A stretch of 64,000 bases of DNA from Vanrija pseudolonga (GCF_020906515.1 NC_085855.1:1736001-1800000), one strand, 5' to 3'; positions 24,779 through 35,864 are shown, numbered from the stretch's first letter. Notes: generated from the letters alone by a model not told the origin. Program-made: numbers and translations.

Positions 24779-24786
24779 GGATTGTG

Positions 24787-24872
24787 AGGCCACGACGGGG
24801 ATCGAACCCGCAATCTCATGATTACTGCTCTACGAGTCGTAGTCATACGCCTTGCCATTGGGCCACGCGACC
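24787..24872 (-). tRNA. tRNA-Arg (ACG) with intron
   Basis: Acceptor GGTCGCG pairs with CGTGGCC, and the T arm is GCGGG-TTCGATC-CCCGT. GTGGCCCAATGGC resembles the 5' half of yeast tRNA-Arg(ICG). Anticodon stem TATGA pairs with TCATG around CTACGA plus an intron of about 14 nt, so the anticodon is ACG. The 3' end lies 8 bp before tRNA-Ala, with no T run between them. Confidence 0.88.
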
Positions 24873-26335
24873 TTGGTTGTTTTTGAGGAGGCGGGGCGGG
24901 GTTTGGGCGTCGCGGCTTGCGCTCTACGCATCCCAGGGGCGTTGGGACGGTGCGAGGGGATAGCCTGCGCATCTGCGAGCCTGCGGTTGGTTCGACGGTC
25001 GGGGGGAGAGCGTGGACGGATGCAGGGGAAGGCAATGGTGCGAGCGGTTACAAATTTGCGCCAAGTGGCACCTGCCGAGTGGAGGTGGCGTCGGACGGAC
25101 GAGTGATACCTACGTACTGCATGTACAGACGACCCCGGCCAGTGCACCTCCTCGCTCCTCGCGCGCACGCTGCATCACCGGCGTCTGCACAAGCCCACGT
25201 CAACACCGCTCAACGCCGGCCGCGGTACGCGGGACTGGCATGCACCGGGGAAGTAGGCAGCGTGTTGTTCTCCCCCCGCCGGCGGCGCCGTCGAGGGGGC
25301 AAATTTTCGCCACGTCGCCACGCCACGCCCCCCGCGGAGCGCCTCATGCGCCGCTGGCTGAATTGTTAGACGTATGCTTGGGTGTGATCGCGTGTGTGTG
25401 CGGGTGCTCATCAATGCACACCGCGGTGTGCGGCTGGTGGATGAACAGGCTCTAACTCGTAGATTCTCCTGCAGCAAGCGAGATGTGGCATGGGCTCTTC
25501 TTCGTGGCCAGCATCATGTTGCTGCAGACACTGCATGCTCCGGCTCGCTCGTTTTAGTACATAGAGCCAACTCGCTTGCTACGGTACCAGGGAAGACATG
25601 TGGTGTCAGGGCCCCAAGCCCAAGCCACCGGGTGGACCTGATCATCGCTCCTTACGCCGCCGTGCTCGCCCGTGGCACTGCATGGGCAATTTCGGACCCA
25701 GAGGCGTAGGCTCAACCTGGTCGACAGTCGCCGTGACTCTCCCACGCTGACGGCCAGCACATGCTCCCTCGGTCGAGGCACCGGGCAGAGGTGATGTGGC
25801 GTCGGGCGCCACACTCTGCCCTCGGTGTCAGGTCGGGTCGGGGCAGCCTGAGGAAGTGGTGGGTACGAGCCACCGGGCCGAGGGCGGGTTTGGCTGTGGG
25901 CGGTGGTCGCGGGCTGGGAGCACCTGTCATATGGCGCGAAGGATTCGGTACGTGTGCCAGAGGGGCTGGCTTGTCGTTCTGGGCCAGGTGATCCCTTCTG
26001 GGCTAGGTAGGTGGCGGCCTGCCGATCTCCCGTGTGCACCATACGTGCTGGGCACGAGATCGGCATGTAGCTAGCTCGCCATGAGGGGGCTATGATACCC
26101 AATGGCGCCTGATGATCTCCCGGCAAGAGGCACTGGAATGTGTGGCGCGGTGGCATGTACCGTCAGCATGTATCCTGGGGGAGGCTCGTCGTGCCGCCAA
26201 GATCATTGGCACATGTAACGGACAGATAGAGCAAGAAAACGAGCCCGGTGTGTCTGTGGTAGTCGTATAAGACTGGCAGCTGACCGGGCTTCTGCGGTCC
26301 ACTCACGAAAAGAAGCCCAGCACGCGTACCGCACC
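24873..26335. other. 1.46 kb spacer without a supported gene
   Basis: The longest frame (25554-26156, minus) shows no domain, low complexity or splice partner. The segment nearest 26335 is the promoter of the CPL1-like gene. Nothing else was recognised. Confidence 0.4.
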
Positions 26336-26865
26336 ATGGCCCGCCTGCTCCTCGTCCTCACCCTCCTCCTCAGCTGTGCCCTCCGCGCACTAGCCGAAGC
26401 CGCCAGCCAGGTGCCACACGTGCCCATCCGGCCATCAGGCCTTCCACACACGCCCGCAGTCTCGGGCCTATTGACGAAGGTAAGTGCCGCCTCTCCTCGC
26501 GTTCGCCACAAGCTCCACCAGGCTCACCCACACCTCAGCGCCGCCTGACCCGCGAAACAACCGAACCCCACCCGCTCGGCTCAGCAAAGGACACTTCCCG
26601 CTGCCCGCCGACGTACCTCGCCTGCCCCGTGACCAACACACGCCCGTCCGACCTGCTCCCTTCGACACCGTGGGAGTGTGTGCGGCCCGCGGAAGACCTG
26701 TACTCGTGCGGCGGGTGCGCGACCCTCGGCACGGGGCTGGACTGTACCACCTTGCCCGGGGTCAAGAGTGTTGGGTGCCGCGAAGGGTTGTGCGAGGTGC
26801 TGAGCTGTCGATGGGGATGGTATAAGGCTGGTAATTTCTGTTTGCCGCGCTTTGGGGGTGCGTAG
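26336..26865 (+). CDS. CPL1-like secreted cysteine-rich protein
   Basis: Exons 26336-26479 and 26539-26865 give 156 residues. MARLLLVLTLLLSCALRALA is a clear signal peptide. The C-terminal half has the cysteine pattern of the fungal CPL1-like domain: CPPTYLACPV, WECV, YSCGGCATLGTGLDC, GVKSVGC, GLCEVLSC and FCLP. In Cryptococcus, Cpl1 is a small secreted protein linked to capsule and host immune responses; the wider family is secreted or wall-associated with many paralogues and mostly unknown roles. A role in virulence should not be assumed here. It converges on the fucosidase gene with 166 bp between stops. Confidence 0.8.
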
Positions 26866-27031
26866 GCCAGACAAACTGCCACCTCGACGGACATGTACCA
26901 CCACCGCCATCACCGCGCCATAGAATAATAGAGCTCGCTGAGCACCACACCATGCAGTTGTACACTATTGAGCAGTGCTTGTTCATGTCTCCTCAACTAC
27001 AATTCGGAGCACTCGCTCGTGTCCTACCCTC

Positions 27032-29547
27032 CTACAACTCGTCGTGCACCCTCACACCGCAGTCGCCGTAGCGCCACTCGACGACGTACGCGATGGCGCC
27101 GGTGCGGTGCGCCTCGTCTACAGCTGACAAGTCGACGGTGAGCACGTCGCCGTCGTAGCGCCACGGCACGGGCACGTCACCCTCGGGAGTGAGGAACACG
27201 GCCTTGTCGCACTCCAACAGCGGCAGCGGGGCCTCGATCTCGAGCCACTCGTGCAGGTCCTTGACAGACACGACGCACAGCGCGTCGTCTTTCCGCGTGA
27301 CGAAGACGTGCGTTCTGTCGTCCTCGTACTCGGGCACCAGGGGGTAGGGGTACGTGTCGTAGATTGCCCTGCCGTTGAGGCGGAGCCACGCGCCGGCTTC
27401 TCGCAACGGTTTCTGGATGGCGTCGACGATCACGCCCTGCGCGTTCGGGCCGACATTGAGCAAGAAATTCCCGCCCTTCGCCGTGATATCAATCAAGTAG
27501 TGCACGATGTCGGTCGCGTTGCGGTACTCGTCGTCCTTGGTGTCGCGGTTATACCCGAACGAGTGCGGGTCGACGCTCGCGCAGCTCTCCCACTTGTCCG
27601 GCTGGACCGTGTCGAACTTTGTCATTTCGGGGGTGACAAAGTCGCCGCCAATGCCGCACCGGTTGTCGATCGCGACTGGCCGGTCCTCGCGCGCAGACTG
27701 CGTATACCAGTCTTTGACGAAGCTGGTGCTGTGGTTGTCCAGGCCGATATCGCACCAGATAAGATCCGTCTTGTACCCTTCCGCCAAGATCCGCATCTGG
27801 GGCACCTGGATCCCCTCGATGTAGTCGCCCGTGTCCACGAACCCAGTATACGCCTCCACCTCGCCAGTGTAGGGATTGTGCGCGAGCCCGCCGGGGAAGG
27901 AGACGCGCCCGTGCGCCGCATACAGCGGGTTGTACCACTCCGGCATGGAGAAGTACGTCCCCCGCTTTAAGCCCGGCTGCTCTTTCTCCGCGGCGTCCAT
28001 GAGCTCGCGGAGGAAGTCGCGCTTCGGGCCGAGCAGGAGCGAGTTGCGATCGCTCGTCGCGCCCGTGTCGAACAGCGCGTACCCGTCGTGGTGCTTGGTC
28101 GTGAAGACAAAGTACCGCGCACCCGCGTCGGCAAACAGGTCGACCCACGCGCTGGCGTTGAACTGCTCGGCCGTGAAGAGCGGGATGAAGTCGTCGTAGA
28201 CAAACTCTTCGCCCCAGTGTTCCCGGTGATACTTGTGCGTGGTGCCCTGCGCGCTCTCGTCGTGCAGCCAGAAGTCGTACCACTCGGCGTACTTGCCCCC
28301 GTCGGCCCAAGCAGGGACGGAGTACAGCCCCCAGTGGATGAAGATGCCGAACTTTGCGCCGTCGAACCATGTCGGACTGGAATGCTGGTCCAGGTCGGCA
28401 AGGTCCTCTGTCCACGCGGCAAAGTCGTGCACTAGGTCCGAGCCTTCGACAGATACAGGCACGCCCCACTCCCGCCCGCTGGTGTTGAGCCGCAGCTCGG
28501 CGTCGGCGAACGTGCTCGCGCTCGAGGATGTGGGGGTGACGAGCACTTCGACCTTGATCTCGTCCCCGGGCATGAGGCGCGCGACGCGCCCCTCGCGCAC
28601 AGTCTTGAAGCCTGCCCCCTCCAAGGTTACGCGGATCGGCGAGTCGACCCACGCCGCCGACTCGGCGCGCCGGCTCGCGCTGAGCGGGTTCGCCAAGGCA
28701 ATCTCCACCACCTGCGCCTTGTTCCCCGCAACATGTCCCCAGCGGCGGGTCCCGCGCACGATCCGGGCGCGGATCTTGTCCTGCACGCTTAGCGCCGGGC
28801 TGACACTCGTCGGCACATAGCTCAGCGCGAACACGCGCAGCGTGTTCGCCTTGCGCGTGGCGGGGAGGACGAGCGACGCGACCTTCTTCCCTGCCGCCGT
28901 GGGCGGGAGGCTGATCGGGATGTGGTACAGGTGTGTTGCGTTGTAGTTCTTCGTGCTGTCATTCAGGAAGTGGTACGGCGCGGAGAGGGGGCTCTTGTTG
29001 CTCCAGTGGTGGATCCAGCTGCGCGTCAGCGCTACCCATTGTCACCGCTCACAAGTTCTTGACTTCAAAGCTCACGCTGCCCTCGCTCCCGTCGGTAAAC
29101 TTGAGCCCGAGCACGTCCTTGGTCTCCTGGAACAGGAAGCCTACGCCATCAGCCTTCTCCTTCAACCCCTCACGACTACCCACCGCCAGGATCCTCGCCC
29201 GTGCCGATAAGATGCACGCTCGCGATCTCGACCCCGCCAACATCAACAGCCTGCAGATCACACCGCACGTTGTCGAGCTTGACCTCGTCCCAGGTAGGAA
29301 AGGCGAAGGTCACGCCGTTATCCGTCCACAGGCCGGTGGGGAGGAACGCAGAGGGGAACGACGAGCCGTTCCGGATTCCGACGCCGGCGCCTGCCAGGCC
29401 GGCGCGCGACGTGCCCTTGTTGTTTAGGTGCGCGCCGAGGTCGACCTGGACGGACGTGTCGCTCGCCGGGGCGGCAAAGGGCGCTTGCGAGCCCGAGGCC
29501 GCTGCTGCTGAGGCGAGGAGCACGAGCAGGCCCGCGGTCGCTTTCAT
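27032..29547 (-). CDS. Secreted alpha-L-fucosidase, GH29
   Basis: Exons 29547-29184, 29140-29053 and 29018-27032, introns 43 and 34 bp, 812 residues. MKATAGLLVLLASAAAASGS is a signal peptide. The first about 250 residues form beta-rich N-terminal regions. The catalytic GH29 barrel follows: WFDGAKFGIFIHWGLYSVP, FVFTTKHHDGYALFDT, GTYFSMPEWYNP, then TDLIWCDIG, whose Asp fits the nucleophile position, and GGNFLLNVGPNAQG. The enzyme would cleave terminal alpha-L-fucose from glycans outside the cell. Length exceeds the usual 450-600 because of the N-terminal region. The acid/base residue is poorly conserved in this family and I do not assign it. Confidence 0.92.
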
Positions 29548-29610
29548 CGTGAGTGAGTGAGTGAGGTGGTGAAGACAGACGCAGCACGAGGCCCGATGCG
29601 CGCAGTCACG

Positions 29611-29620
29611 TTCATATAAG
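29611..29620 (-). promoter_or_regulatory. TATA-like element of the fucosidase gene
   Basis: CTTATATGAA on the coding strand, about 65 bp before the start codon, in an otherwise GC-rich region. Confidence 0.5.
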
Positions 29621-30009
29621 TAGCACATGCGTCAGGCGGCGTCTCGTCCGGCGCTAGCTATGAGGTCATGGGCCTTCGCCCATCTCCGCCCGATTTCTCG
29701 GCGGACCACTGTGCGCCGTGCTCTGATTACCTCGCCGTCGTCGCCTGCTCGCGCATCCGGGTGTGCTGATGGCCATCGGTCGGGGGTCGGCGGTGTCTGC
29801 GGCGGTCGAAGGCACTGCGGAGATGCGATCGCGCAGAGGAATCGGACCGGCCAACCAGTTACACGAGTGGACTGCTCGATATCTTCGGTGGCCAGATCGT
29901 TGGGGCAGCGCCACGGCGTATGTGCGCAAAAGCCACACGTTGACTCCCTCCTCATACCCCAACATCTCGTCCCCATCACCACCTGAGCGTCCAACGACCC
30001 GCCCTATTC

Positions 30010-30025
30010 AAAAGCGATTACAAAA
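30010..30025 (-). terminator. Pol III terminators after tRNA-Lys
   Basis: Two T4 runs on the transcribed strand follow the tRNA-Lys 3' end. No T4 run lies between the three tRNAs upstream. Confidence 0.65.
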
Positions 30026-30030
30026 GATTA

Positions 30031-30113
30031 AGCCTAGTATGGGGCTCGAACCCATGACATTTTGATGTCTTAGTAGTAAGAGTCAAACTATCTACCGACT
30101 GATATAACCAGGC
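30031..30113 (-). tRNA. tRNA-Lys (CTT) with intron
   Basis: Acceptor GCCTGGT pairs with ACTAGGC, the D arm is TATC/GATA and the T arm ATGGG-TTCGAGC-CCCAT. Anticodon stem TTTGA pairs with TCAAA around CTCTTA plus an intron of about 10 nt. Eleven bases separate it from tRNA-Glu. Confidence 0.9.
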
Positions 30114-30124
30114 TTGGTTTTGTA

Positions 30125-30211
30125 TTCTCCGCCAGGGAGTCGAACCCTGCTCTACCGCGATTGAAACTCTCCAATGAGAGGCGGTTATACTAACCGATAT
30201 ACTAGCGAAGA
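30125..30211 (-). tRNA. tRNA-Glu (CTC) with intron
   Basis: Acceptor TCTTCGC pairs with GCGGAGA, and the T arm is CAGGG-TTCGACT-CCCTG. Anticodon stem ACCGC pairs with GCGGT around CTCTCA plus an intron of about 15 nt, so the anticodon is CTC. Confidence 0.9.
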
Positions 30212-30232
30212 TACTCCGAGAATACCTCGGTA

Positions 30233-30318
30233 TGACCTCTGGCGGGATCGAACCGCCGACCTCATGCGTAACGCTTCAAGTGTTAAGCATGCGCTCTAAC
30301 CAGCTGAGCTAAGTGGCC
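30233..30318 (-). tRNA. tRNA-Val (AAC) with intron
   Basis: Acceptor GGCCACT pairs with AGAGGTC with one A:A mismatch; the T arm is GGCGG-TTCGATC-CCGCC. Anticodon stem CATGC pairs with GCATG around TTAACA plus an intron of about 13 nt. It is first of the Val-Glu-Lys array; 21 bp without a T4 run separates it from tRNA-Glu. Confidence 0.88.
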
Positions 30319-30528
30319 TTGGATGTTTTGCGAGGGCGCGGGGTGGTGTTGGGCGTTCGGCCGAGCTGGAGGAGGTTTACTCGAGTTCAGTTCATCTCTC
30401 GAGTCCCCAACAGCCACATCCTCACAAACAACCATGTGCATTAGGAGAACCAGGGAACCAACCGCGTAACGTGAAAGACAGGCGACCCGTGAAAGAAGAG
30501 AGACCATCATGCGACCAAGTATCAGGTA

Positions 30529-31685
30529 TTAGAGGCCCGCCGCCGCGTTCTGGGTAACGGCCGTCGGGTGGCGGGGTGGCGCAATAGGCGACGACGCGGA
30601 CGCCTCGGCGGCAGCAGCCGTGGGCGAGATTGGCGGCGCCTCGACGGCGGGCTTGCCGATGTTGAGGTGGCCGGTGTGCTCGTCGACCGCGACGGGGGCA
30701 GCGGCGGGGGCGGGGGCGGACGCCTGGCCGATATGGAGGTGGCCGTTGTGCTCGTCGATCACGGGCGAGGTGACCGAGCCCGCCGAGCCCTCCTTGCGCG
30801 CCGGTAGGGCCGGGCGCTCAGCCGTCGGCGAGACGGGCGACGCGATCGACGACGCCTTGTTCGTCGCGTAGTCGGGCACGGGGTCCTCGCTCGCCGCGTG
30901 CGCCTGCGCCTCGGCAGCCTTGGCCTGCGCCGCCTCGGTCGCGGCGGCGCCGGCAGCCGCGCCGCCCGCTGCGGCGCTCGCGCCAGTCGGGGACACGGGC
31001 GAGCCAGTGCGGCTCGCGGTCAGGTCCGCGAGGCGGCTGTCGCGCACCTGGTTGTTGGCGGCGTACTGGCGGGTCAGTGACCGAAACGGCGAAGTAGCCC
31101 ACCTTTGCCTGCAGGTCCTCAACTACGCCACGCGCCTTGACGGTCTCTTCCTGGAGGCGAAGAAGCTCGGTGTGCTTCGACTCGACCTCCTGCGCCATCT
31201 GCTGCTGCTTCGTGATGGCCTGCTCGTGCTCTGTTTGTTAGCGGCGCCCGACAGAAGGGCCGACGAGCCAGCGGGAGGACTAGCGTGCCTTGCAGTGACG
31301 CGTTGATTCATGCAAAGGCGAACCGTCGCGCCGCACTCGCCCTCACACACACTCACGGGTTTGGAGCTTGGCGAGCTCGGTGGCCAGCTTGTCAATGTAG
31401 CGCTTCTGCTTCTCGTTGTCCTTGACTGTGTGAGCTTGCTTCCGACGCGTCGACGCGCCGCGCCTGTCAACCCACCTGCACGGCGTCGCGCTCCGCATGG
31501 GCGGTCTTGGCCTCCTGCTTCTGCGCAACGTTGAGGTCCTTGAGAGCCTGGTTGAGGAGCTTTTCCTCGGCCTTGGCCTCTGGGGTTGTGTGAGCCAACG
31601 TTGGGTGTCGCATCGTGCGGGCCAACGTACCGTTCCTGATAATCTTCTGCTCCTTCTCGATTGGGTCGCGCGAGAAGAGTCCCAT
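30529..31685 (-). CDS. Coiled-coil protein with repetitive C-terminus, function unknown
   Basis: Model: 31685-31631, 31579-31476, 31438-31357, 31230-31103 and 31065-30529, about 301 residues. The third exon's start is uncertain: a better-looking acceptor at 31426 needs a weaker donor (GTTGAC). The N-terminus is MGLFSRDPIEKEQKII. Residues about 20-135 are highly charged and heptad-like (EAKAEEKLLNQAL, YIDKLATELAKLQ, QEVESKHTELLRLQEE), suggesting a coiled coil. The tail is Ala/Pro-rich with SPVSPT motifs, which look like proline-directed kinase sites, and a twofold motif, IDEHNGHLHIGQ and VDEHTGHLNIGK. I do not recognise a named family. It is divergent from the first Zn2Cys6 gene, 1.4 kb away. 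Confidence 0.7.
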
Positions 31686-33090
31686 GGTGACGTGCGTGCG
31701 TTATAGAGGCAGTTGACAAGTGTATGTGTCGGTGGCAAGAGGTGAAGTGGTGAGGAAAGCGACAGGACGGATGATGTGCTGTGCAGCGGCAAGAGGGGGG
31801 AGGGAGGGGAGCACGCACGACGGGCATGCAGCACACATGTGGCCAGGTCAGGTCCTGGGCTGGGGGTGCGGGAACGATGTTTAGCTCCATTGACCCCGAG
31901 GCATGTTTGGCTGACGTCACGGCAGTGGCACTGTCAACAACCACTGGGCGGCGATTGCAGATCGCTCCGCAGCAACCAGTATGACCATGACGAGAGACAT
32001 TCGACGCCAGGCGAGACGAGACCATGCAAGCAAGCGTCCATTCCAACTTATGACAGGCGCGTCAGTCCACCCCGACCACTGGCCACTGGCTGCCCCGGAT
32101 GGCCTGGCCTGGACTTCGGTGGACGCCGATACACCATCGACTCAATCTTGTGCTTCCCACGAGGTGACACCAACCGCCGGCAACGGCCACAACCCGCATT
32201 ACTCCCCCCCACTCTTCAAACCTCCTATCGACCGCCTGTCGCCCAGAAGACTAACAAGCCACGCCCCCCACCTACCCGAATACCGTGCGCTTCTCGGCGC
32301 GGCCGATTGCGATCCGCTGCTTGCTTGGCATGGTCAGTTCGAAATGACTTGTTCCCGAGCTAGACGGAGTGGGTGGTGGTGCCCTTGCTACACTGCCTGA
32401 CTGCCGTCCGCGTGCTGCTACGAATAACCGATCCTAAATGGGATATGTTTGAATGGGATATTCGAGCATTGCGTGAGGTTAGATCCGACCGGCGAGAGTG
32501 GGACCGGGTGGTGGGGCAGTTGCCGCCTGGCGTTGTGCCCTCTCGGCGCGCGGCGTGACTGTGCTCTGGCAGTTGCTCTGCATGTTCTCCCCTCTGCCCT
32601 TGGCCGTTTACCCTGGTAACTCGGCGCGAGATGGGCGAGATAGGGCGAAATGGCACATGGCTACAGTGGCCCATCGCGGGTCAGATTGATGGCCCAAATA
32701 CTTTGTGCGTTTTTGCTTACAAAGCAACCACTAAATGGCCGTGACGAATTTGATCCCGCTAATTACCGCACCAACCAGATGGCCGACTTGCCATCTGCGC
32801 CGAACATCTCATCCGACTCGACACACCCACTTGATATCTCGACATCTCCCACCCAGGGCACCACACACTCGACAATAACAACAACAAATCCGGCACGAGT
32901 CACAAGAAAAAAGGCGCCAAGCGAGCCAGAGATCTTCGAGCACATGCTCTCACGTTAGCCGCTGACGACGACGACGACGACGGGCCTGAAACGCCAAACG
33001 AACGACAAGACTCTGCCCACTTTAAAACCCACCCATCGCACCTCGTCGCTCCACCCACTCCACCCACCACCCACCAACAACAACAACAAC
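31686..33090. other. 1.4 kb divergent intergenic region
   Basis: It lies between the starts of the coiled-coil gene (-) and the first Zn2Cys6 gene (+). No gene was recognised. The last about 150 bp before 33091 become rich in CA/CAA, a typical leader. The size would suit a regulated promoter for the transcription factor. Confidence 0.45.
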
Positions 33091-35864
33091 ATGGACACGG
33101 ATTCGGGTGGTTCATCGTCCAATACCCCCAGTAGAGGGCCGGGTTTAGAGTCACCTCGTGTATCGCAGCGCGCATCAAATTCCTGCGCATTCTGCACAAA
33201 GCGCAAGTGAGTATTTTGCGTCGTCGGGCCAGTCCGACGCTCGACTCGCACCCAAATGCCGCGATGCCGTCGGCATCTCGGCCGGGCTGTGGGTGGGGGG
33301 AGGCAGAGCCGGGTGGAGGGTGGGTGCAGCAGAGGGGGCAGCGGAGCAGGTGGAGGGGTGGGTGCATCATAAGGGGAGGCGGAGCCGGGTGGAGGGGTGG
33401 GTGGTGGCATACATTTCTCGCGCGCAGCGCGTAGGGGTGGGTGGGCGGGCACAGTATCGCTTGCGCCAGCAGGGTGGGTGGGCGGGGAATTCATCTACGA
33501 GCTCGTCGAGGGAAGGCGCGTCGGCTTCAGGGCGATCCAGTGGACGCAGCATCACCGACATCTCACTAACACTGCAGGATCAAATGCAACAAGGCAATCC
33601 CATGCGACAACTGTATCCGGCGCGGACATCCAGAGTCATGCACACGCTTGCCGGCGATCGTGCGGGGCCGGCTCATCAACGCGCCGAGCGCGGCACAGCG
33701 TGCGCCGCTCACGCCTGACCAGATCCGGCTGCTGCGCGAGGGGCAGCTGCAGCGCGAGAACGTTGGGCTGCGGCGGCGTGTAGGCGATCTCGAGAGCCGC
33801 ATTCGCGAGCTGGAAGCCGGCGGTAGCGGGAGCACGCCGTCTGCCCGCCCCGGAAGCCGGGCAAGAGACAGCGGCCCCGCGTCCGGGCCTACGCCGTCGT
33901 CGAGCGCCGACTCGCCGCTGGACGGCGGCAACGCCTTTGCGCACCTGCTATCTGCGGCGAACGGGCACGCAGCCTCAGGCCACACAGCCCACCGAGAGGG
34001 ACCGGAGAAGAGCCGCCAGGACGACCCTGACGTCCTCGAGCCCTTCGTACACGTCATGGGTATCCCCAAGCAGCCGGAGCGCGCTGGCAGCCCCCACCCG
34101 GGTCGTGGGAGTACGAGCGGCAACGGCGGGTTGCCTGACCTGCCAAGTCGCAAGTCGACCGACCTCGGCCAGACCGACCTCCTCACCCTCCTCCCGACGC
34201 CGCCGCAGAGCAGCCTCATCATCCGAGCATCGTTCAAGTACCTCTGCTTCTTCCACCCGAGCGTGCATGTGCCCACATTCATCAAGGAGCACGACGAGTG
34301 GATCGCGGCCACGGCCGAGGGCGAGAACCTGGAGAAGGGCGACGCGTGGCTCAGCTACTGTGAGTGAGGCGTATCTGCAAGTCGCTGACCCCCCACACAG
34401 ACTTTGGTCTGCTCTCCGTCGGCATGTACATGTGCGGCGACCTCCTCGCGCCCGAGCTCAACCTCACTGGGGACGAGACACTATCGCTGGCGTCGTTCTG
34501 GTTCGACGTGACGCTCGAGGCGCTGAACCGTTCCAAGTTCATGTCGACAAATCCGACCATGGAGGCGCTCATGACCATCTGCATCTTGCCGATCGTGTCG
34601 TACCACTTTGGCGCGTCGGCTTACTGCGAGATGCTCCTCCATGTGGGGTTACGCATCGCGCAGATGCTCAGGTTGCACCTCCTCACGCCAGAACCAGAGG
34701 ACAAGACGGACCTGACCCCTGGGCTGATCTACCGCGAGCAGGGTCGGCGGATCTGGCTTCACCTGAGGCTGGGTGAAGGGTGGGTGACAGAATCCCAGCG
34801 GTTGTACTGACGCATCAGCCGACCAGACTTTGCAAACATTGGCGGACTGCGCCTGCCCCAGGGTGCTACGGCCGAGCCGCTCAATGTCGACGACGAGGAC
34901 ATTACGGATACAACGGCGAAGCCCAGGCCACTGTCAGAGTTTACGCGCATCACACAGTATGTTTCCTTTGGCGACCTCCGCTCACACCGCACAGCCTTCT
35001 CTGCGCCGGCCGACGCTACCGCATCTTCAGGCAGTTCGCCGAGGCCTTTGCCGAAGCGACGTCCCTCAAGGACCAATATGTCATTGCCATGGCGGCCGAC
35101 CAGGCGCTCCAGGCCAACTTTGCGACCTTCCCCGCACTCAACGGCACCGATGGCGACACGTTTGATGAGCAGTTTGACCTCAACGGTCCCCACGACTTTA
35201 GGCCGCACTCGAGGTACATCTGGTCGTTACTTCAGGCGTCGGGTACTGTGCTGGTGTACCGCAGTTTCCTCGGCCGCGCATATGTTGACGAGAGATTCTC
35301 AGAGGTCCGGGATGTGAGTAGCTGAAGGTCACTCACTCAGTGCAATAGCTGACCACTCAGACCTGTCTCGCTGCCGCACGCGAGATTCTGCGACAGCGCA
35401 GACGGCACGTTCCGCCCATGTTCCTCCGCGCGTGGCCTGTGGCGTCGTACACCGTACTCGCTGGTGTCGTCCTGGGGACAGAGTTGGTACACGGCAGTCC
35501 AACCGACGCCGAGCGCGCGCAGCTCGTGGCCGACGTGCAGTTCGCCATCGACTCGCTTTGGCTGTGCGGCTCGAGCTCGTTGGTGGTGCAGCGTGGCGTG
35601 CTCCTGCTACGCCGGTTCGTCGAAGCGCCGGCCAAGCCGCCCGCGTCCGTCCCCGAGAACATTGCCGCAGCGGTGGGCGGCGTCGCGCCCGCGATCGTGG
35701 CCGGCGCGCCGTTGCCAGCCGCGCAGGAGCTGTGGCCCACCATGCAGCTCGAACACCCGCCCTCAGGCCCGGGTGATGTGTGGGTGGGCGAGGACGTGTG
35801 GTCGTCTGCGCTGGTCGCGCTCGAGAATGAGGAGAGCAGCGGGTGGTGGACGACGCTGCTGTAG
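33091..35864 (+). CDS. Zn2Cys6 fungal-specific transcription factor (1)
   Basis: Exons 33091-33206, 33578-34359, 34401-34779, 34819-34956, 34995-35313 and 35361-35864; 745 residues. The binuclear cluster is split by the first intron: CAFCTKRK then IKCNKAIPCDNCIRRGHPESC (C-x2-C-x6-C-x5-C-x2-C-x8-C). A short coiled coil follows (REGQLQRENVGLRRRVGDLE), then the fungal_trans middle region with SFKYLCFFHPSVHVPTF, SVGMYMCGDLLAP and GLRIAQMLRLHLL. This family binds CGG-containing sites as regulators of metabolism; the target is unknown. Intron 1 is 371 bp, several times the usual length here, and contains the dispersed 108-bp block. The GGTGAAGG/GTGGGT donor choice at 34779 is by phase. Confidence 0.88.
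33343..33450 (+). repeat. Dispersed intronic 108-bp block, copy 1
   Basis: It matches the reverse complement of 45956-46063 at 107 of 108 positions by eye; the one difference is at 33433. It lies within intron 1 (33207-33577) of the Zn2Cys6 gene, in sense orientation. It is G-rich with GGGTGGAGGGG-type units and ends in GGGTGGGTGGGCGGGC. Weaker similarity continues to about 33513 (TCATCTRCGAGC and TCGAGGG strings shared by both introns). Confidence 0.9.

Larger units (their letters stand above)
29548..30030. other. Promoter side of fucosidase and 3' flank of the tRNA triplet
   Basis: A TATA-like element (CTTATATGAA on the minus strand, 29611-29620) lies about 65 bp upstream of the fucosidase start. 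The rest shows no gene. Confidence 0.5.

Noticed and set aside
25554-26156. 200-codon minus-strand frame between the tRNA pair and the CPL1-like gene
   Set aside because: No domain, no flanking splice sites, and composition typical of spacer.
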